Position numbers and translations under genes: made by a program. Below the pieces are notes generated by a model. That model searched no databases, had not been told where the DNA came from, and saw only the letters and a program-made list of their open reading frames with translations. A stretch of 64,000 nucleotides of DNA from an uncultured Clostridia bacterium (GTDB lineage: Bacteria; Bacillota_A; Clostridia; TANB77; CAG-508): assembly GCA_944390995.1 (NCBI GenBank), contig CALXSA010000001.1, positions 1-64,000 on the forward strand. The letters are read 5' to 3'. Positions 20,201 to 27,311 of the stretch are shown here, piece by piece; position 1 is the stretch's first letter; every line of letters starts with the position of its first letter.

Positions 20201-21560
20201 TAAAAGAGCCACAACCAGAAGAACAAGCTTCATTAAGCATAATGTTATCTATTGCACCATTTTTCATTTTTATGTATTTCATATCTTGGCCACCAATATC
20301 TACAATGCTTGTAACATTTGGCATAAACTTTTTAGCAGCTGTATAATGTGCAATAGTTTCTATTTCATTTAAATCTACATTTAATGCTGTTTGAATTAGT
20401 TTTTCACCATATCCTGTAACACCGCTATATCTAATTACGGCCTTTTCTGGGAGCTCTGCATATAGCTGCTTTAACATTTTAATAACGCTTTGCAAAGGGT
20501 TTCCTTCATTACTTCCATATAAAGAATATAGAAGTCTTCCTTCATTATCTATTAAAGTCAATTTTGTTGTTGTAGAACCTGCGTCAATACCAACAAAACA
20601 ATCTCCTTCAAAAGTCTTTAAATCTGCTCTTTCAACTTTATCTTTATCATGTCTTGCTTTAAATTCTTCATAATCTGCATCAGTTGTAAATAAAGGTGCA
20701 AGAGGGTTAGAGGTATCATCATGAGATACTCGTAACACTCCAATTTTGCTTTTTAATTTTTCAACTGTTATTGGCTTTGCTTCTTCTATAGAGTCTAAAG
20801 CAGCACCTTTTGCAACAAGTAAATGAGCTTCTTCTGGAACAATTACTTGCTCAGGTGTTAAGTGTAAAGTTTCTACAAATCTCTTTCTTAATTCTGATAA
20901 ATAGTTAAGAGGTCCTCCTAAAAATGCAACATTTCCTCTAATTGGTCTACCACAAGCAAGGCCAGATATTGTTTGATTTACAACGGCTTGGAAAATAGAC
21001 ACTGCAATATCTTCTTTTGCAGCACCTTCGTTTAATAAAGGTTGTATATCTGTTTTAGCAAAAACACCACAACGAGATGCAATAGGGTAGATAGTTTGAT
21101 AATTTTTTGCAAGCTCGTTTAACCCTGCTGGGTCAGTATTTAAAAGTGATGCCATTTGGTCTATGAATGCACCTGTACCACCTGCACAAGAACCATTCAT
21201 ACGTTGCTCAATAGATTTATCAAAATATATTATTTTAGCATCTTCACCACCAAGCTCTATAACTACATCTGTTTTTGGTATGTATTTTTCTACTGCTCTT
21301 TTACAAGATACAACCTCTTGAATAAAAGGTAAGTCCAAAAATTTAGAAGCAGACATAGCACCAGAACCTGTTAACGCAATTGTAAATTCGCTATCAGGAT
21401 ATTTTTCTGCCAACCCCTCTAGCACATTACATACTGTATTTTTAGTATCTGAATAATGTCTTTGATAATCACTATATATTGTATTTAATTTGTCGTCCAT
21501 TACAACTATTTTTACTGTTGTAGAACCTACGTCTAATCCTACATGTAACAAATTGTTCAT
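17223..21560 (-). CDS. Giant acyl-CoA dehydratase activase / DUF2229 fusion protein
   Basis: The protein has 1445 residues and joins several parts of the 2-hydroxyacyl-CoA dehydratase system. Two BadF/HgdC-type ASKHA ATPase domains come first: G-L-D-V-G-S-T-T-V-K near residue 8 with cysteines in N-G-S-C-A-G-G-T-G and S-R-C-G-V-F, then G-I-D-A-G-S-T-T-T-K near 325 with N-E-A-C-S-S-G-C-G and S-R-C-T-V-F. A DUF2229 region follows (about 640-870), and a C-terminal half with many conserved cysteines (Q-T-G-G-G-C-R-A, C-V-Q-P-F-A-C-L-P) resembles HgdB-like iron-sulphur subunits. Activases pass one electron from a 4Fe-4S cluster upon ATP hydrolysis. Similar giant proteins are linked to double-cubane cluster proteins. 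Its true substrate is not known. No CGG codon occurs in frame. Confidence 0.85.
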   Translation of the reverse strand: MNNLLHVGLDVGSTTVKIVVMDDKLNTIYSDYQRHYSDTKNTVCNVLEGLAEKYPDSEFTIALTGSGAMSASKFLDLPFIQEVVSCKRAVEKYIPKTDVVIELGGEDAKIIYFDKSIEQRMNGSCAGGTGAFIDQMASLLNTDPAGLNELAKNYQTIYPIASRCGVFAKTDIQPLLNEGAAKEDIAVSIFQAVVNQTISGLACGRPIRGNVAFLGGPLNYLSELRKRFVETLHLTPEQVIVPEEAHLLVAKGAALDSIEEAKPITVEKLKSKIGVLRVSHDDTSNPLAPLFTTDADYEEFKARHDKDKVERADLKTFEGDCFVGIDAGSTTTKLTLIDNEGRLLYSLYGSNEGNPLQSVIKMLKQLYAELPEKAVIRYSGVTGYGEKLIQTALNVDLNEIETIAHYTAAKKFMPNVTSIVDIGGQDMKYIKMKNGAIDNIMLNEACSSGCGSFIETFAKSLNLSIEEFVKEALEARRPVDLGSRCTVFMNSKIKQAQKEGYSVGDISAGLSYSVIKNAIQKVMKVRDVKKLGAHIVVQGGTFYNDAVLRAFELIVGRNVVRPDIAGLMGAYGVALLAKEQYEANLDMEYRSHLTKLEDLDKLKIEISHVRCNGCENHCLLTINKFSNGARHISGNRCEKGAGIVGEKTERPNLVKYKFERIFNYTPLEEKDAPRGVIGIPRVLNMYEDYPFWFTFLTNLGFRVILSEKSNRKTYEKGMESMPSESVCYPAKLSHGHIIGLINKGIKTIFYPCMPYSRKEYEKADNHYNCPIVISYSEVLKNNVEEIKEKNIKFLNPFLPFDAKNLAKTILELPEFKEYNFTKKELIEAAEKAEAEYQKCKADIQKKGQETVEYIEKNNLKGIVLAGRPYHVDPEVNHGIDTLITSLGLCVLTEDSISNQTEVKRPIRVVDQWVFHARLYAAADYVGKHDNLELVQLNSFGCGVDAVTTDQVEEILTSYGKMYTLIKIDEINNLGAVRIRIRSLLASMNKRLANKEELKGNGDYEVNKKIFTKDMKGDYTILIPQMAPIHFELLEAAVRQSGYKVELLRKCTDHTVETGLKYVNNDACYPSILVTGQMIEALQSGKYDLNKTALIMSQTGGGCRATNYIGFIRKALKDAGFENIPVISFNVVGMEKMPGFKITLPLIERLLKMVVYADLLQKMLTKNRAYEVNKGETQKLFDEWLEKCKKLLEKSTMKQFKQSIYDMVNDFEKIELDTSVEKPKVGIVGEVLIKYHPFGNNFIANKLEEEGAEVVLPDFMGFVKFIATHKITFNQLIKTDKIKAKLFKTAIKLIDILEKDSKIALANSKKGYLPPADIWELEDKVKDILSIGNQTGEGWFLTAEMIEYIENGIPNIACVQPFACLPNHVVGKGVIKTIRNEFPEANISAIDYDPGASEANQTNRIKLLMTVAKDNLKKQQKEKKAVEKENVATSDVSEKNTEKISK

Positions 21561-21771
21561 CTATGTTCATCCTTTCGAAAAATTATATACTTAAATTGTA
21601 TGCATAAATCTATTAATACATGCTCTAGTATATACGGAAATAGGTCATTTGTCAAATGGAAAATATGTGTAAAATGTGGATTTTGCCTAGAAAAAAGCGG
21701 GCAAGAGAGGAATTATAAAATGTTTCTAAAAATGTCAAAATTTGTCGTACGGCACAACCTCTAAGTATACA

Positions 21772-21800
21772 TTGACAGTACGCATGATATTATGTTAATA
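21772..21800 (+). promoter_or_regulatory. Promoter of the small peptide gene
   Basis: TTGACA at 21772-21777, a 17-base spacer ending in ATG, and TTAATA at 21795-21800. Transcription should start near 21807, at the first base of the structure that covers the ribosome site. Confidence 0.75.
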
Positions 21801-21808
21801 TATTAATG

Positions 21809-21848
21809 CACCTCTTTCCATTGTTGAGGAGGTGAAAAGTACAATGGA
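21809..21848 (+). promoter_or_regulatory. Interlocking stems over the ribosome site and start codon
   Basis: CACCTC (21809-21814) is complementary to GAGGTG (21829-21834) in the ribosome site. TCCATTGT (21817-21824) is a perfect complement of ACAATGGA (21841-21848), which contains the ATG. The order a-b-a'-b' means the two stems either exclude each other or form an H-type pseudoknot. Either would hide the translation start, as in many type I toxin mRNAs. Confidence 0.6.
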
Positions 21849-21912
21849 AGAATTATTACGAATATTAGAACTTTATTTAATTTACTTAATTGTAAAACAG
21901 ATGAAGGACTAA
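21844..21912 (+). CDS. 22-residue hydrophobic peptide, possible toxin or small membrane protein
   Basis: The tiny ORF has a complete transcription unit of its own: a strong promoter, a GAGGAGGTG ribosome site, an ATG at 21844 and an intrinsic terminator three bases after the stop. The peptide is acidic at the N-terminus (MEELLR), hydrophobic in the middle (L-E-L-Y-L-I-Y-L-I-V) and ends K-Q-M-K-D. It could lie in the membrane. I do not recognise a family. The start is hidden by overlapping inverted repeats, so translation is likely controlled. An antisense RNA was not identified. Confidence 0.6.
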   Translation: MEELLRILELYLIYLIVKQMKD

Positions 21913-21914
21913 TT

Positions 21915-21949
21915 AAAAGACTAGGTATATGCAGTACCTAGTCTTTTTT
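21915..21949 (+). terminator. Terminator of the small peptide gene
   Basis: AAAAGACTAGGTA pairs perfectly with TACCTAGTCTTTT across a seven-base loop, followed by more T. Confidence 0.92.
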
Positions 21950-22150
21950 ACAATGAAAAAATTATTACTTGCTTAAGCTATACTTATTATAGCTTATTTT
22001 ATATTATATGTCAACAGTTAAAAAATATACGACTTTATGTAAAGCAAACAAGTACACTAAACAAAATTATAAAAAGAATTTATGAAAACAGTTCTAAAAA
22101 TAACTTGTCTATAATATTTATGGAATAACGAAAAAGGGAGGAGAGTGTGT

Positions 22151-22733
22151 ATGAACAAAAAAATATTAATAGCTATTGTGGTTATTTTAGTTTTGATAGG
22201 AATAGGAGTATGGTATTTTCTGTTCTACAATAAAAGCAATCAAAATGGCGAAAATGAAATTATACCGGAGGAGGAAATTTCTGAAGAACAAATGAGACAA
22301 ACCATTGTGTCGCTGTATTTTTATAATGCAGAAACTCGGCAGCTTAGCACCTGAAGGAAGGCTAATAGATGTAAAAGATTTAATAAACGAACCATACAGA
22401 AAACTAATGGAGCTTTTAATAGAAGGACCACAAAATACCAGCCTAACCAAAACAATACCTGATGACACAAGAGTAAACAAAGCGGAAGTAAAAGGAGATA
22501 CGCTTTATCTGGACCTATCAAAAGAATTCATTGAAAACCATGAGGGAGGCGAAGTACAAGAAAGCGCAACAATTTACTCTATTGTAAATACTATGACTAA
22601 TTTAACAGAGGTAAATTCAGTTAAAATTCTAATTGAAGGTGAAGAAAATCAAGCATTTAAAGATGGCAAAATAAAATTTGACGACCCATTTGTTGTAATA
22701 AAAGATGAAAACACGCAAGAAAAGACAGAGTAA
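22151..22733 (+). CDS. GerM/sporulation-domain protein, read through a CGG +1 site
   Basis: Read in one frame the gene stops at 22354 after 67 residues. Joining the frames at the in-frame CGG at 22337 (skip one base, codon 63 read as Gly) gives 193 residues. The product has an N-terminal membrane anchor (about 4-26), an acidic linker, and a GerMN domain: V-S-L-Y-F-Y-N-A-E-T, then P-E-G-R-L-I-D-V, L-I-E-G-P and L-Y-L-D-L-S-K-E-F. GerM-type domains bind the cell wall and in sporulation help assemble the channel between mother cell and forespore. GGGAGGAGAG precedes the ATG. The alternative is a pseudogene or a one-base assembly error. Confidence 0.75.
22337..22340 (+). other. CGG +1 recoding site 1 (GerM-like gene)
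   Basis: Frame: GCA GAA ACT-CGG-C AGC. The zero frame meets TGA at 22352-22354. Skipping C gives GGC AGC TTA GCA CCT GAA and restores the GerMN domain. Confidence 0.7.
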
Positions 22734-22734
22734 G

Positions 22735-22890
22735 TTATTTTAAAATTTTATACAAGCACATGGTGTTGCATGCCTTTTTTATATTGCAAAGGAAATGCTC
22801 AACTTCGAATAAGGAGTTGATTGCATTATCCTTTTTGCATTTAAAATCAAATTTCTTCTTTTTATGTTCTATGTGTTCTCGATTATCCAT
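22735..22890 (-). CDS. Hypothetical 51-residue cysteine-containing protein
   Basis: This short minus-strand ORF runs from the ATG at 22890, which has AAAGGGG eight bases upstream, to a stop at 22735. The product is lysine-rich and holds four cysteines (F-K-C-K-K, F-L-C-N, K-A-C-N, M-C-L-Y). It lies downstream of the HTH remnant at 22917-23123 in the same direction, so it may be the partner of a former regulator. No family is recognised and it may not be expressed. Confidence 0.3.
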   Translation of the reverse strand: MDNREHIEHKKKKFDFKCKKDNAINSLFEVEHFLCNIKKACNTMCLYKILK

Positions 22891-22916
22891 TAAACCAACC
22901 CCTTTAAAATATTATA

Positions 22917-23123
22917 CTATACTGCATAATATGCAACGTGAAATAGATGTGTTAATGTATTCTTGCCACTTTCTATCTGAGAGTAAATGTTTTGTTGAAT
23001 TCCTAACAATGGAAGCATTAAGACCTGTCCCTTTTTTGCAATTTTTTGCAAGAAAAGACGTGTCCCTACTTTGCAAGGAGGAACTTTTCTTGCTGCGTAA
23101 GCTTGATTTGGGCTGCGAAACAA
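22917..23123 (-). pseudogene. Remnant of a XRE-type helix-turn-helix regulator
   Basis: The C-terminal half of this 68-codon frame contains L-G-I-Q-Q-N-I-Y-S-Q-I-E-S-G-K-N-T-L-T-H-L-F, which is the recognition part of a XRE/Cro helix-turn-helix. The N-terminal half does not look like the rest of the domain and covers a palindrome with REP-like AGACCTGTCCC (23022-23032 on the plus strand). The frame closes with a stop inside the last helix. A repeat insertion into a small regulator is a fair explanation. The plus-strand frame across the same bases has no recognisable content. Confidence 0.4.
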
Positions 23124-23146
23124 GATATAATATTATTGGTGAGTGT

Positions 23147-23963
23147 ATGAAACTTAATGAAAATGAAAGAATTGATGACCTAGAATTTAATAATTTAAAA
23201 ATAATTCAAAACAAAAAAGGGTTTTGTTTTGGAATTGATAGTGTGCTTCTTTCAGATTTTGCAAAAGAGGTAAAGAACGGCTCTGTTGGAGTAGATTTGG
23301 GCACTGGAACAGGAATAATTAGTATTTTGCTAGCGGGCAAAACTAAGCTATCAAAAATAACAGGAGTGGAAATTCAAAAAGATGTAGCAGAAATGGCAGA
23401 AAGAAGTGTTGAGCTTAATAATTTGCAGGACAAGATAGATATAGTGAATTGTAATATTAAGGACATTTTTGAAAAAAACGAGGATGTATCTAGTATAATC
23501 AAAAATAAATTTTTTGACGGACAAGATAAGAAGGAAAGTAAACCAGAAGTACAACTACAAAGAGACACTTTCGATTTTGTTGTTACAAATCCACCATACA
23601 AAAAAATGCAGACAGGAAAAGTAAACGAAAGTGAATATAAGTATATTTCAAGGCATGAGGTTACAGCAAACTTAGAGGACTTTATAAAAGTTTCGAAATA
23701 TTTATTGAAAGATAAGGGCGCATTATATATGGTTCATAGGCCGGACAGGCTGGTTGATATTATTGAATTAATGAGAAAGTATAAGTTAGAGCCAAAAAGA
23801 CTTAGATTTGTATATTCTACAGTGGACAAAGAGCCAGTTTTAATTTTAATTAAGGGAGTAAAAAATGCCGGGGCATTTTTAAAAGTAGAGAAACCTTTAA
23901 TAATTTATAGAGAAGATGGAGAGTACACAGACGAGATTTATGAGATTTACGGACGGAGGTTAA
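23147..23963 (+). CDS. TrmN6-like tRNA/DNA N6-adenine methyltransferase, ended by a CGG +1 site
   Basis: The S-adenosylmethionine site V-D-L-G-T-G-T-G-I-I-S lies near residue 50 and the N6-adenine motif T-N-P-P-Y near 148. The family (TrmN6/YfiC/YabB) methylates A37 of tRNA-Val in E. coli. The frame is open from 22760, but the first 129 codons cover repeats and the HTH remnant, so I start at the ATG at 23147 (MKLNENERIDDL). Without recoding it would run to 23998, 34 bases into rsmI. With a +1 step at the in-frame CGG at 23954 it ends in I-Y-G-G-G at a TAA (23961-23963) one base before the rsmI ATG. Confidence 0.78.
23954..23957 (+). other. CGG +1 recoding site 2 (TrmN6-like gene)
   Basis: Frame: ATT TAC GGA-CGG-AGG. 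Skipping C gives GGA GGT TAA, ending the protein just before the next gene. The zero frame continues into rsmI for 11 more codons. Confidence 0.55.
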
Positions 23964-23964
23964 G

Positions 23965-24807
23965 ATGGAAAAAAGAGACACAGGAAAATTATATTTAGTT
24001 GCAACGCCAATAGGAAACTTAGAAGATATAACATTTCGTGCAATAAATGTGCTAAAAGAAGCGGATATTATAGCAGCAGAGGATACTAGACATACTTTAA
24101 AATTATTGAACCATTATGAAATTAGCAAGCCATTAATAAGTTATCACAGGCATAATGAGGAGGTAAAAAAAGAGGTGCTTATTAATAAATTGCTGGAAGG
24201 ACAAAATATAGCACTTGTTACAGATGCTGGAACGCCTGGCATTTCAGACCCTGGAGAGGAAATAGTAAGAGAAGCAATAGAAAATAATATAGAAATAATA
24301 CCAATTCCTGGTGCGTGTGCGCTAATAAATGCGCTAATTCCATCGGGTTTAAATACAAAAGAATTTGCATTTTATGGTTTTTTACCACTAAACAAAAATA
24401 ATAGAAGAAGTGTGTTGGAAAGAATAAAAAAAGAAGATAAAACTGTAATTTTATATGAGGCGCCACATAAACTAATAAAAACTTTAGAAGACATACAAGC
24501 AAGTTTAGGAGATATAGATTGTGTGTTAGCGCGCGAACTTACCAAAATACATGAAGAATTTATAAGAGGCAGTATTAACAGTATATTAGAGAAAATGAAA
24601 GAAAAAGAGGCAATAAAGGGCGAGTATATTGTTTTGTTAGACTTAAATAATAATGCAATAGAAGGAGACGATATAAAAAATAAAACAATAGAGGAGCAAT
24701 ATAAAATTTACGAAAGCCAGGGCATGGAGAAAAAGGACATAATAAAACAAATTGCGAAAAACAAAAATGTTGCAAAAAACGAGATTTACAAATTGTTTGT
24801 AAATTAA
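23965..24807 (+). CDS. rsmI: 16S rRNA 2'-O-ribose C1402 methyltransferase RsmI
   Basis: RsmI has 280 residues. The N-terminus has L-Y-L-V-A-T-P-I-G-N-L-E-D-I-T-F-R-A, then A-A-E-D-T-R-H-T and the glycine-rich loop D-A-G-T-P-G-I-S-D-P-G, all diagnostic. It methylates the ribose of C1402 in 16S rRNA with S-adenosylmethionine. The ATG follows directly after the preceding methyltransferase gene, whose last codons (GGAGGT) provide the ribosome site, so the two are coupled. The C-terminal HTH-like tail ends N-E-I-Y-K-L-F. Confidence 0.96.
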   Translation: MEKRDTGKLYLVATPIGNLEDITFRAINVLKEADIIAAEDTRHTLKLLNHYEISKPLISYHRHNEEVKKEVLINKLLEGQNIALVTDAGTPGISDPGEEIVREAIENNIEIIPIPGACALINALIPSGLNTKEFAFYGFLPLNKNNRRSVLERIKKEDKTVILYEAPHKLIKTLEDIQASLGDIDCVLARELTKIHEEFIRGSINSILEKMKEKEAIKGEYIVLLDLNNNAIEGDDIKNKTIEEQYKIYESQGMEKKDIIKQIAKNKNVAKNEIYKLFVN

Positions 24808-24845
24808 AAAGATAACTGCAAAGTTAAAATATAGACCAGCTAGTA

Positions 24846-24883
24846 ACTAAAACTTTTAAGGAGGCACCTTAAAAGTTTTTAGT
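24846..24883 (+). terminator. Hairpin after rsmI
   Basis: ACTAAAACTTTTAAGG pairs with CCTTAAAAGTTTTTAGT with one bulge, around a five-base loop. It has no long T-tail but lies 38 bases after the rsmI stop. Confidence 0.6.
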
Positions 24884-25003
24884 CAAGCAATAGTTTTAGA
24901 AAAGTCTGTTAAACAATAAGGCAAGTTAAATAAACTGTACTTCAAGTACAAGAACGCATAAGAAAATTGAAGCAAAATCTTAGTAAAAAATGGCTTCAAT
25001 TTA

Positions 25004-25267
25004 TTACTCTAAATTAGTTTCATTTAATTTCTCTGTAATTTGACCAGCGCACTTATCGCAAATTAGTCTACCTTTATACTCCAATAAATCTTTTGTACTT
25101 CCGCAAAAAATACAATTTTGTTCATATTTTTTTAGTACAATATTAGAACCGTCAACAAATATTTCTATTGGATCTTTTACAGCAATTCCCAATTTATTTC
25201 TTAACTCCATCGGAATAACAACTCTACCTAATTCGTCAACTCTCCTTACAATTCCAGTTGATTTCAT
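25004..25267 (-). CDS. AbrB/SpoVT-type transition-state regulator
   Basis: This is an 87-residue DNA-binding protein. The N-terminal swapped-hairpin AbrB fold is clear: M-K-S-T-G-I-V-R-R-V-D-E-L-G-R-V-V-I-P-M-E-L-R. The C-terminus carries two C-x2-C pairs (C-I-F-C and C-D-K-C) that may bind zinc, as in clostridial AbrB paralogues. Such proteins repress stationary-phase and sporulation genes and are themselves repressed by Spo0A. TAAGGAGGAGAT precedes the ATG, which I place at 25267; the frame is open to 25339. Two Spo0A-like boxes lie upstream. Confidence 0.92.
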   Translation of the reverse strand: MKSTGIVRRVDELGRVVIPMELRNKLGIAVKDPIEIFVDGSNIVLKKYEQNCIFCGSTKDLLEYKGRLICDKCAGQITEKLNETNLE

Positions 25268-25289
25268 AATCTCCTCCTTAAAAACAAAA

Positions 25290-25375
25290 TTCGACAAAAA
25301 ATCTATATTTATAATATCATATGTGCGCGCAAAACGCAATAAAAACTGTAAATAAAGTTAGAAAATCGTTCGACA
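25290..25375. promoter_or_regulatory. Spo0A-like boxes between abrB and spmA
   Basis: TTCGACA occurs at 25290-25296 and again at 25369-25375, both in the longer form TTCGACAAA. The reverse is TTTGTCGAA, a match to the Spo0A box. In Bacillus and Clostridium the abrB promoter is a classic Spo0A target, so the context supports the call. Confidence 0.6.
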
Positions 25376-25512
25376 AATCGATATAAAATTCTTAAGTATA
25401 CTTAAACCAAAGCGTTTAGAGACAAAATGAATATTTAAAAATTTTTTTGAATAAATATTAATAAAAAGTGACAAACATTTTCTAACAAATTTAATAAAAG
25501 TGAGGGTTAATT

Positions 25513-26091
25513 GTGCTAAATATATTATGGCCAGCTTTTATAATTTTATCATTTATATATGCAATTTTTTCTGGAAGAATAAACGAAGTAAATAATGGAA
25601 TATTTACTTCTGTTGCTGATGCAGTGGAGCTATCTATTACATTCTTAGGAACAATTTGCTTGTGGAATGGAATTATGGAAATAGCAAAAAGGACATCACT
25701 TATGGGAAAAATTACAAAATTGCTAAGACCATTAATAAATTATTTATTTCCTGACCTAAAGAAAAACGAGAAAGCAAAACAAGAAATATCAATGAACATG
25801 GTCGCAAACATTATGGGACTAGGAAACGCAGCCACGCCGTTGGGGTTAAAAGCAATGAAAACGATGCAAAAAGATAACAAGAAAAAAGACACGCTAACAG
25901 ACTCAATGCTAATGTTTATAGTAATTAACACAGCCTCGATACAACTAATTCCGGCAAATGTTATAGCAATAAGAATGTCGCTGGGCTCTGAAAACCCTAC
26001 ATCAATAATTTTGCCAGTTTGGATAGCAACAATCATTGCTGCTGTTGTGGGAATTTGTTTTACAAAAATTTTAATAAAAAGGGTGAAATAA
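25513..26091 (+). CDS. spmA: Spore maturation protein SpmA
   Basis: SpmA is a 192-residue membrane protein with nucleoside-recognition (Gate) domain features: several hydrophobic helices and the conserved N-I-M-G-L-G-N-A-A-T-P-L-G-L-K-A-M segment near residue 98-114. With SpmB it is needed for full spore-core dehydration in Bacillus. The start is GTG at 25513 after GTGAGGG. The stop abuts the spmB ATG. Candidate Spo0A boxes lie upstream. Confidence 0.93.
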   Translation: MLNILWPAFIILSFIYAIFSGRINEVNNGIFTSVADAVELSITFLGTICLWNGIMEIAKRTSLMGKITKLLRPLINYLFPDLKKNEKAKQEISMNMVANIMGLGNAATPLGLKAMKTMQKDNKKKDTLTDSMLMFIVINTASIQLIPANVIAIRMSLGSENPTSIILPVWIATIIAAVVGICFTKILIKRVK

Positions 26092-26622
26092 ATGGCAAAT
26101 GTTATAAATTACATATCCAGCGCAGCAATTCCAGTTATGATAACACTAATAATTCTATATGGACTAAAAGAAAAAAACAACGTTTTTGACACATTCTTAG
26201 ATGGAGCAAAAGAAGGAATAGAAATAGTGTTTAAGCTATTTCCAACACTTGTAGGAATATTTTTGGCAGTAGGTGCGCTAAGGAGCTCAGGCTTAATAGA
26301 CTTTATCGTAGGGCTTTTATCGCCAGTTGTAGAATTTCTAAAATTCCCAAGCGAAATAATGCCATTAGCACTACTTAGACCAATATCAGGAAGTGCCTCA
26401 ATGGCAGTGGCAGTAGACATTATGCAAAATTATGGAGTAGACACACTAACAGGAATAATAAGCTCAACAATAATGGGCTCAACAGAAACAACATTTTATA
26501 CAATAGCAATATACACAAGTTGTGTGGGAATAAAGAAAACAAGAGGAATTCTGCTTGCAGCACTCGCCGCAGACATAGCCGGCATGGCTGCCTCCACAGT
26601 CATTTGCCAAATTTTGGCATAA
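26092..26622 (+). CDS. spmB: Spore maturation protein SpmB
   Basis: This 176-residue membrane protein pairs with SpmA. It has hydrophobic helices at about 8-25, 48-66, 120-140 and 152-172, and the conserved L-L-R-P-I-S-G-S-A-S-M-A-V segment and S-S-T-I-M-G-S-T-E-T-T-F-Y-T. The start codon directly follows the spmA stop, so translation is coupled. A REP-like palindrome follows at once. Confidence 0.94.
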   Translation: MANVINYISSAAIPVMITLIILYGLKEKNNVFDTFLDGAKEGIEIVFKLFPTLVGIFLAVGALRSSGLIDFIVGLLSPVVEFLKFPSEIMPLALLRPISGSASMAVAVDIMQNYGVDTLTGIISSTIMGSTETTFYTIAIYTSCVGIKKTRGILLAALAADIAGMAASTVICQILA

Positions 26623-26626
26623 TTTC

Positions 26627-26679
26627 GTTTTGGGGACAGGTCTCACAGCGAAAAAAATTTCGTTTTTGGGACACATCTG
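26627..26679. repeat. REP-like palindromic element, GGGGACAGGTCTC type, copy 1
   Basis: TTTGGGGACAGGTCTCA is followed by CAGCGAAAAAAATTTCG and then TTTTTGGGACACATCT. The same words, in reverse orientation, make up 43531-43620. Such GGGGAC palindromes resemble REP sequences moved by RAYT (TnpA-REP) transposases. Confidence 0.6.
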
Positions 26680-27311
26680 GAAATAAAAATCAATGTAATA
26701 AAATCATAAATTCTGAAAAAAACAGAAAAACTATTGACAAACAATAAAAAACGTGGTATTTTATTTACATAAAAGATTTCAAATTATGGAAAAGTTTTAG
26801 TCTGTAATTTATTGTAAACTTTTGTTACAAGAATTAAATTCATGAAGGAAGTTAAATTCAAATGTTTTTAAAAATATTAATTTTTTTTCTGTTATTTTTC
26901 ATTACACGAAAAATTTTCATAAAAATAATTTCACGAAAAATAATTAAGAAAATAAAATGTACGTTGTAGTAGAGTTTTTTGCTATATAAATTTTTATAAA
27001 AAACAATTATTTTTTATTATGCAGAAAAACAAAAAAAGATTTTAATCTTGTAGAGGAAATGCTTTTTAATTATTTCGCCCCCGAATTGAAAAAATTAAAA
27101 AAGTAAATAATTAAATAAAAAGGGATTAATAATAATTTATAAAAATTTTTAGACCATACTCCTTAAATCTAATGTCAAATTATTATCAGATAAGTTTAAC
27201 CTGTTAAAAATCCAATATAATTAAATATTTCCTCTACATGTTATAATATTTAAAAAAGTATATACAATAAAAATGGCTTTGCTATTTAAATAACAAAGCA
27301 CATAATAATAA
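26680..27311. other. Gene-free gap between spmB and rlmH
   Basis: I see no protein gene here. A promoter-like TTGACA (26734-26739) and TATTTT (26757-26762) with a 17-base spacer lies at the left. TGTAGAGGAAAT at 27049-27060 is the exact reverse complement of ATTTCCTCTACA at 27227-27238, enclosing a 190-base AT-rich segment. A non-coding RNA is possible but unproven. Confidence 0.4.

Noticed and set aside
22760..23146. N-terminal extension of the TrmN6-like protein
   Set aside because: The added 129 residues cover a REP-like palindrome and a minus-strand HTH remnant and do not resemble the family; the ATG at 23147 gives the normal start.
27049..27238. tmRNA or RNase P RNA
   Set aside because: CGCCCCC and AGAGGAAAT look suggestive, but there is no tRNA-like end, no tag reading frame and no conserved P4 core.
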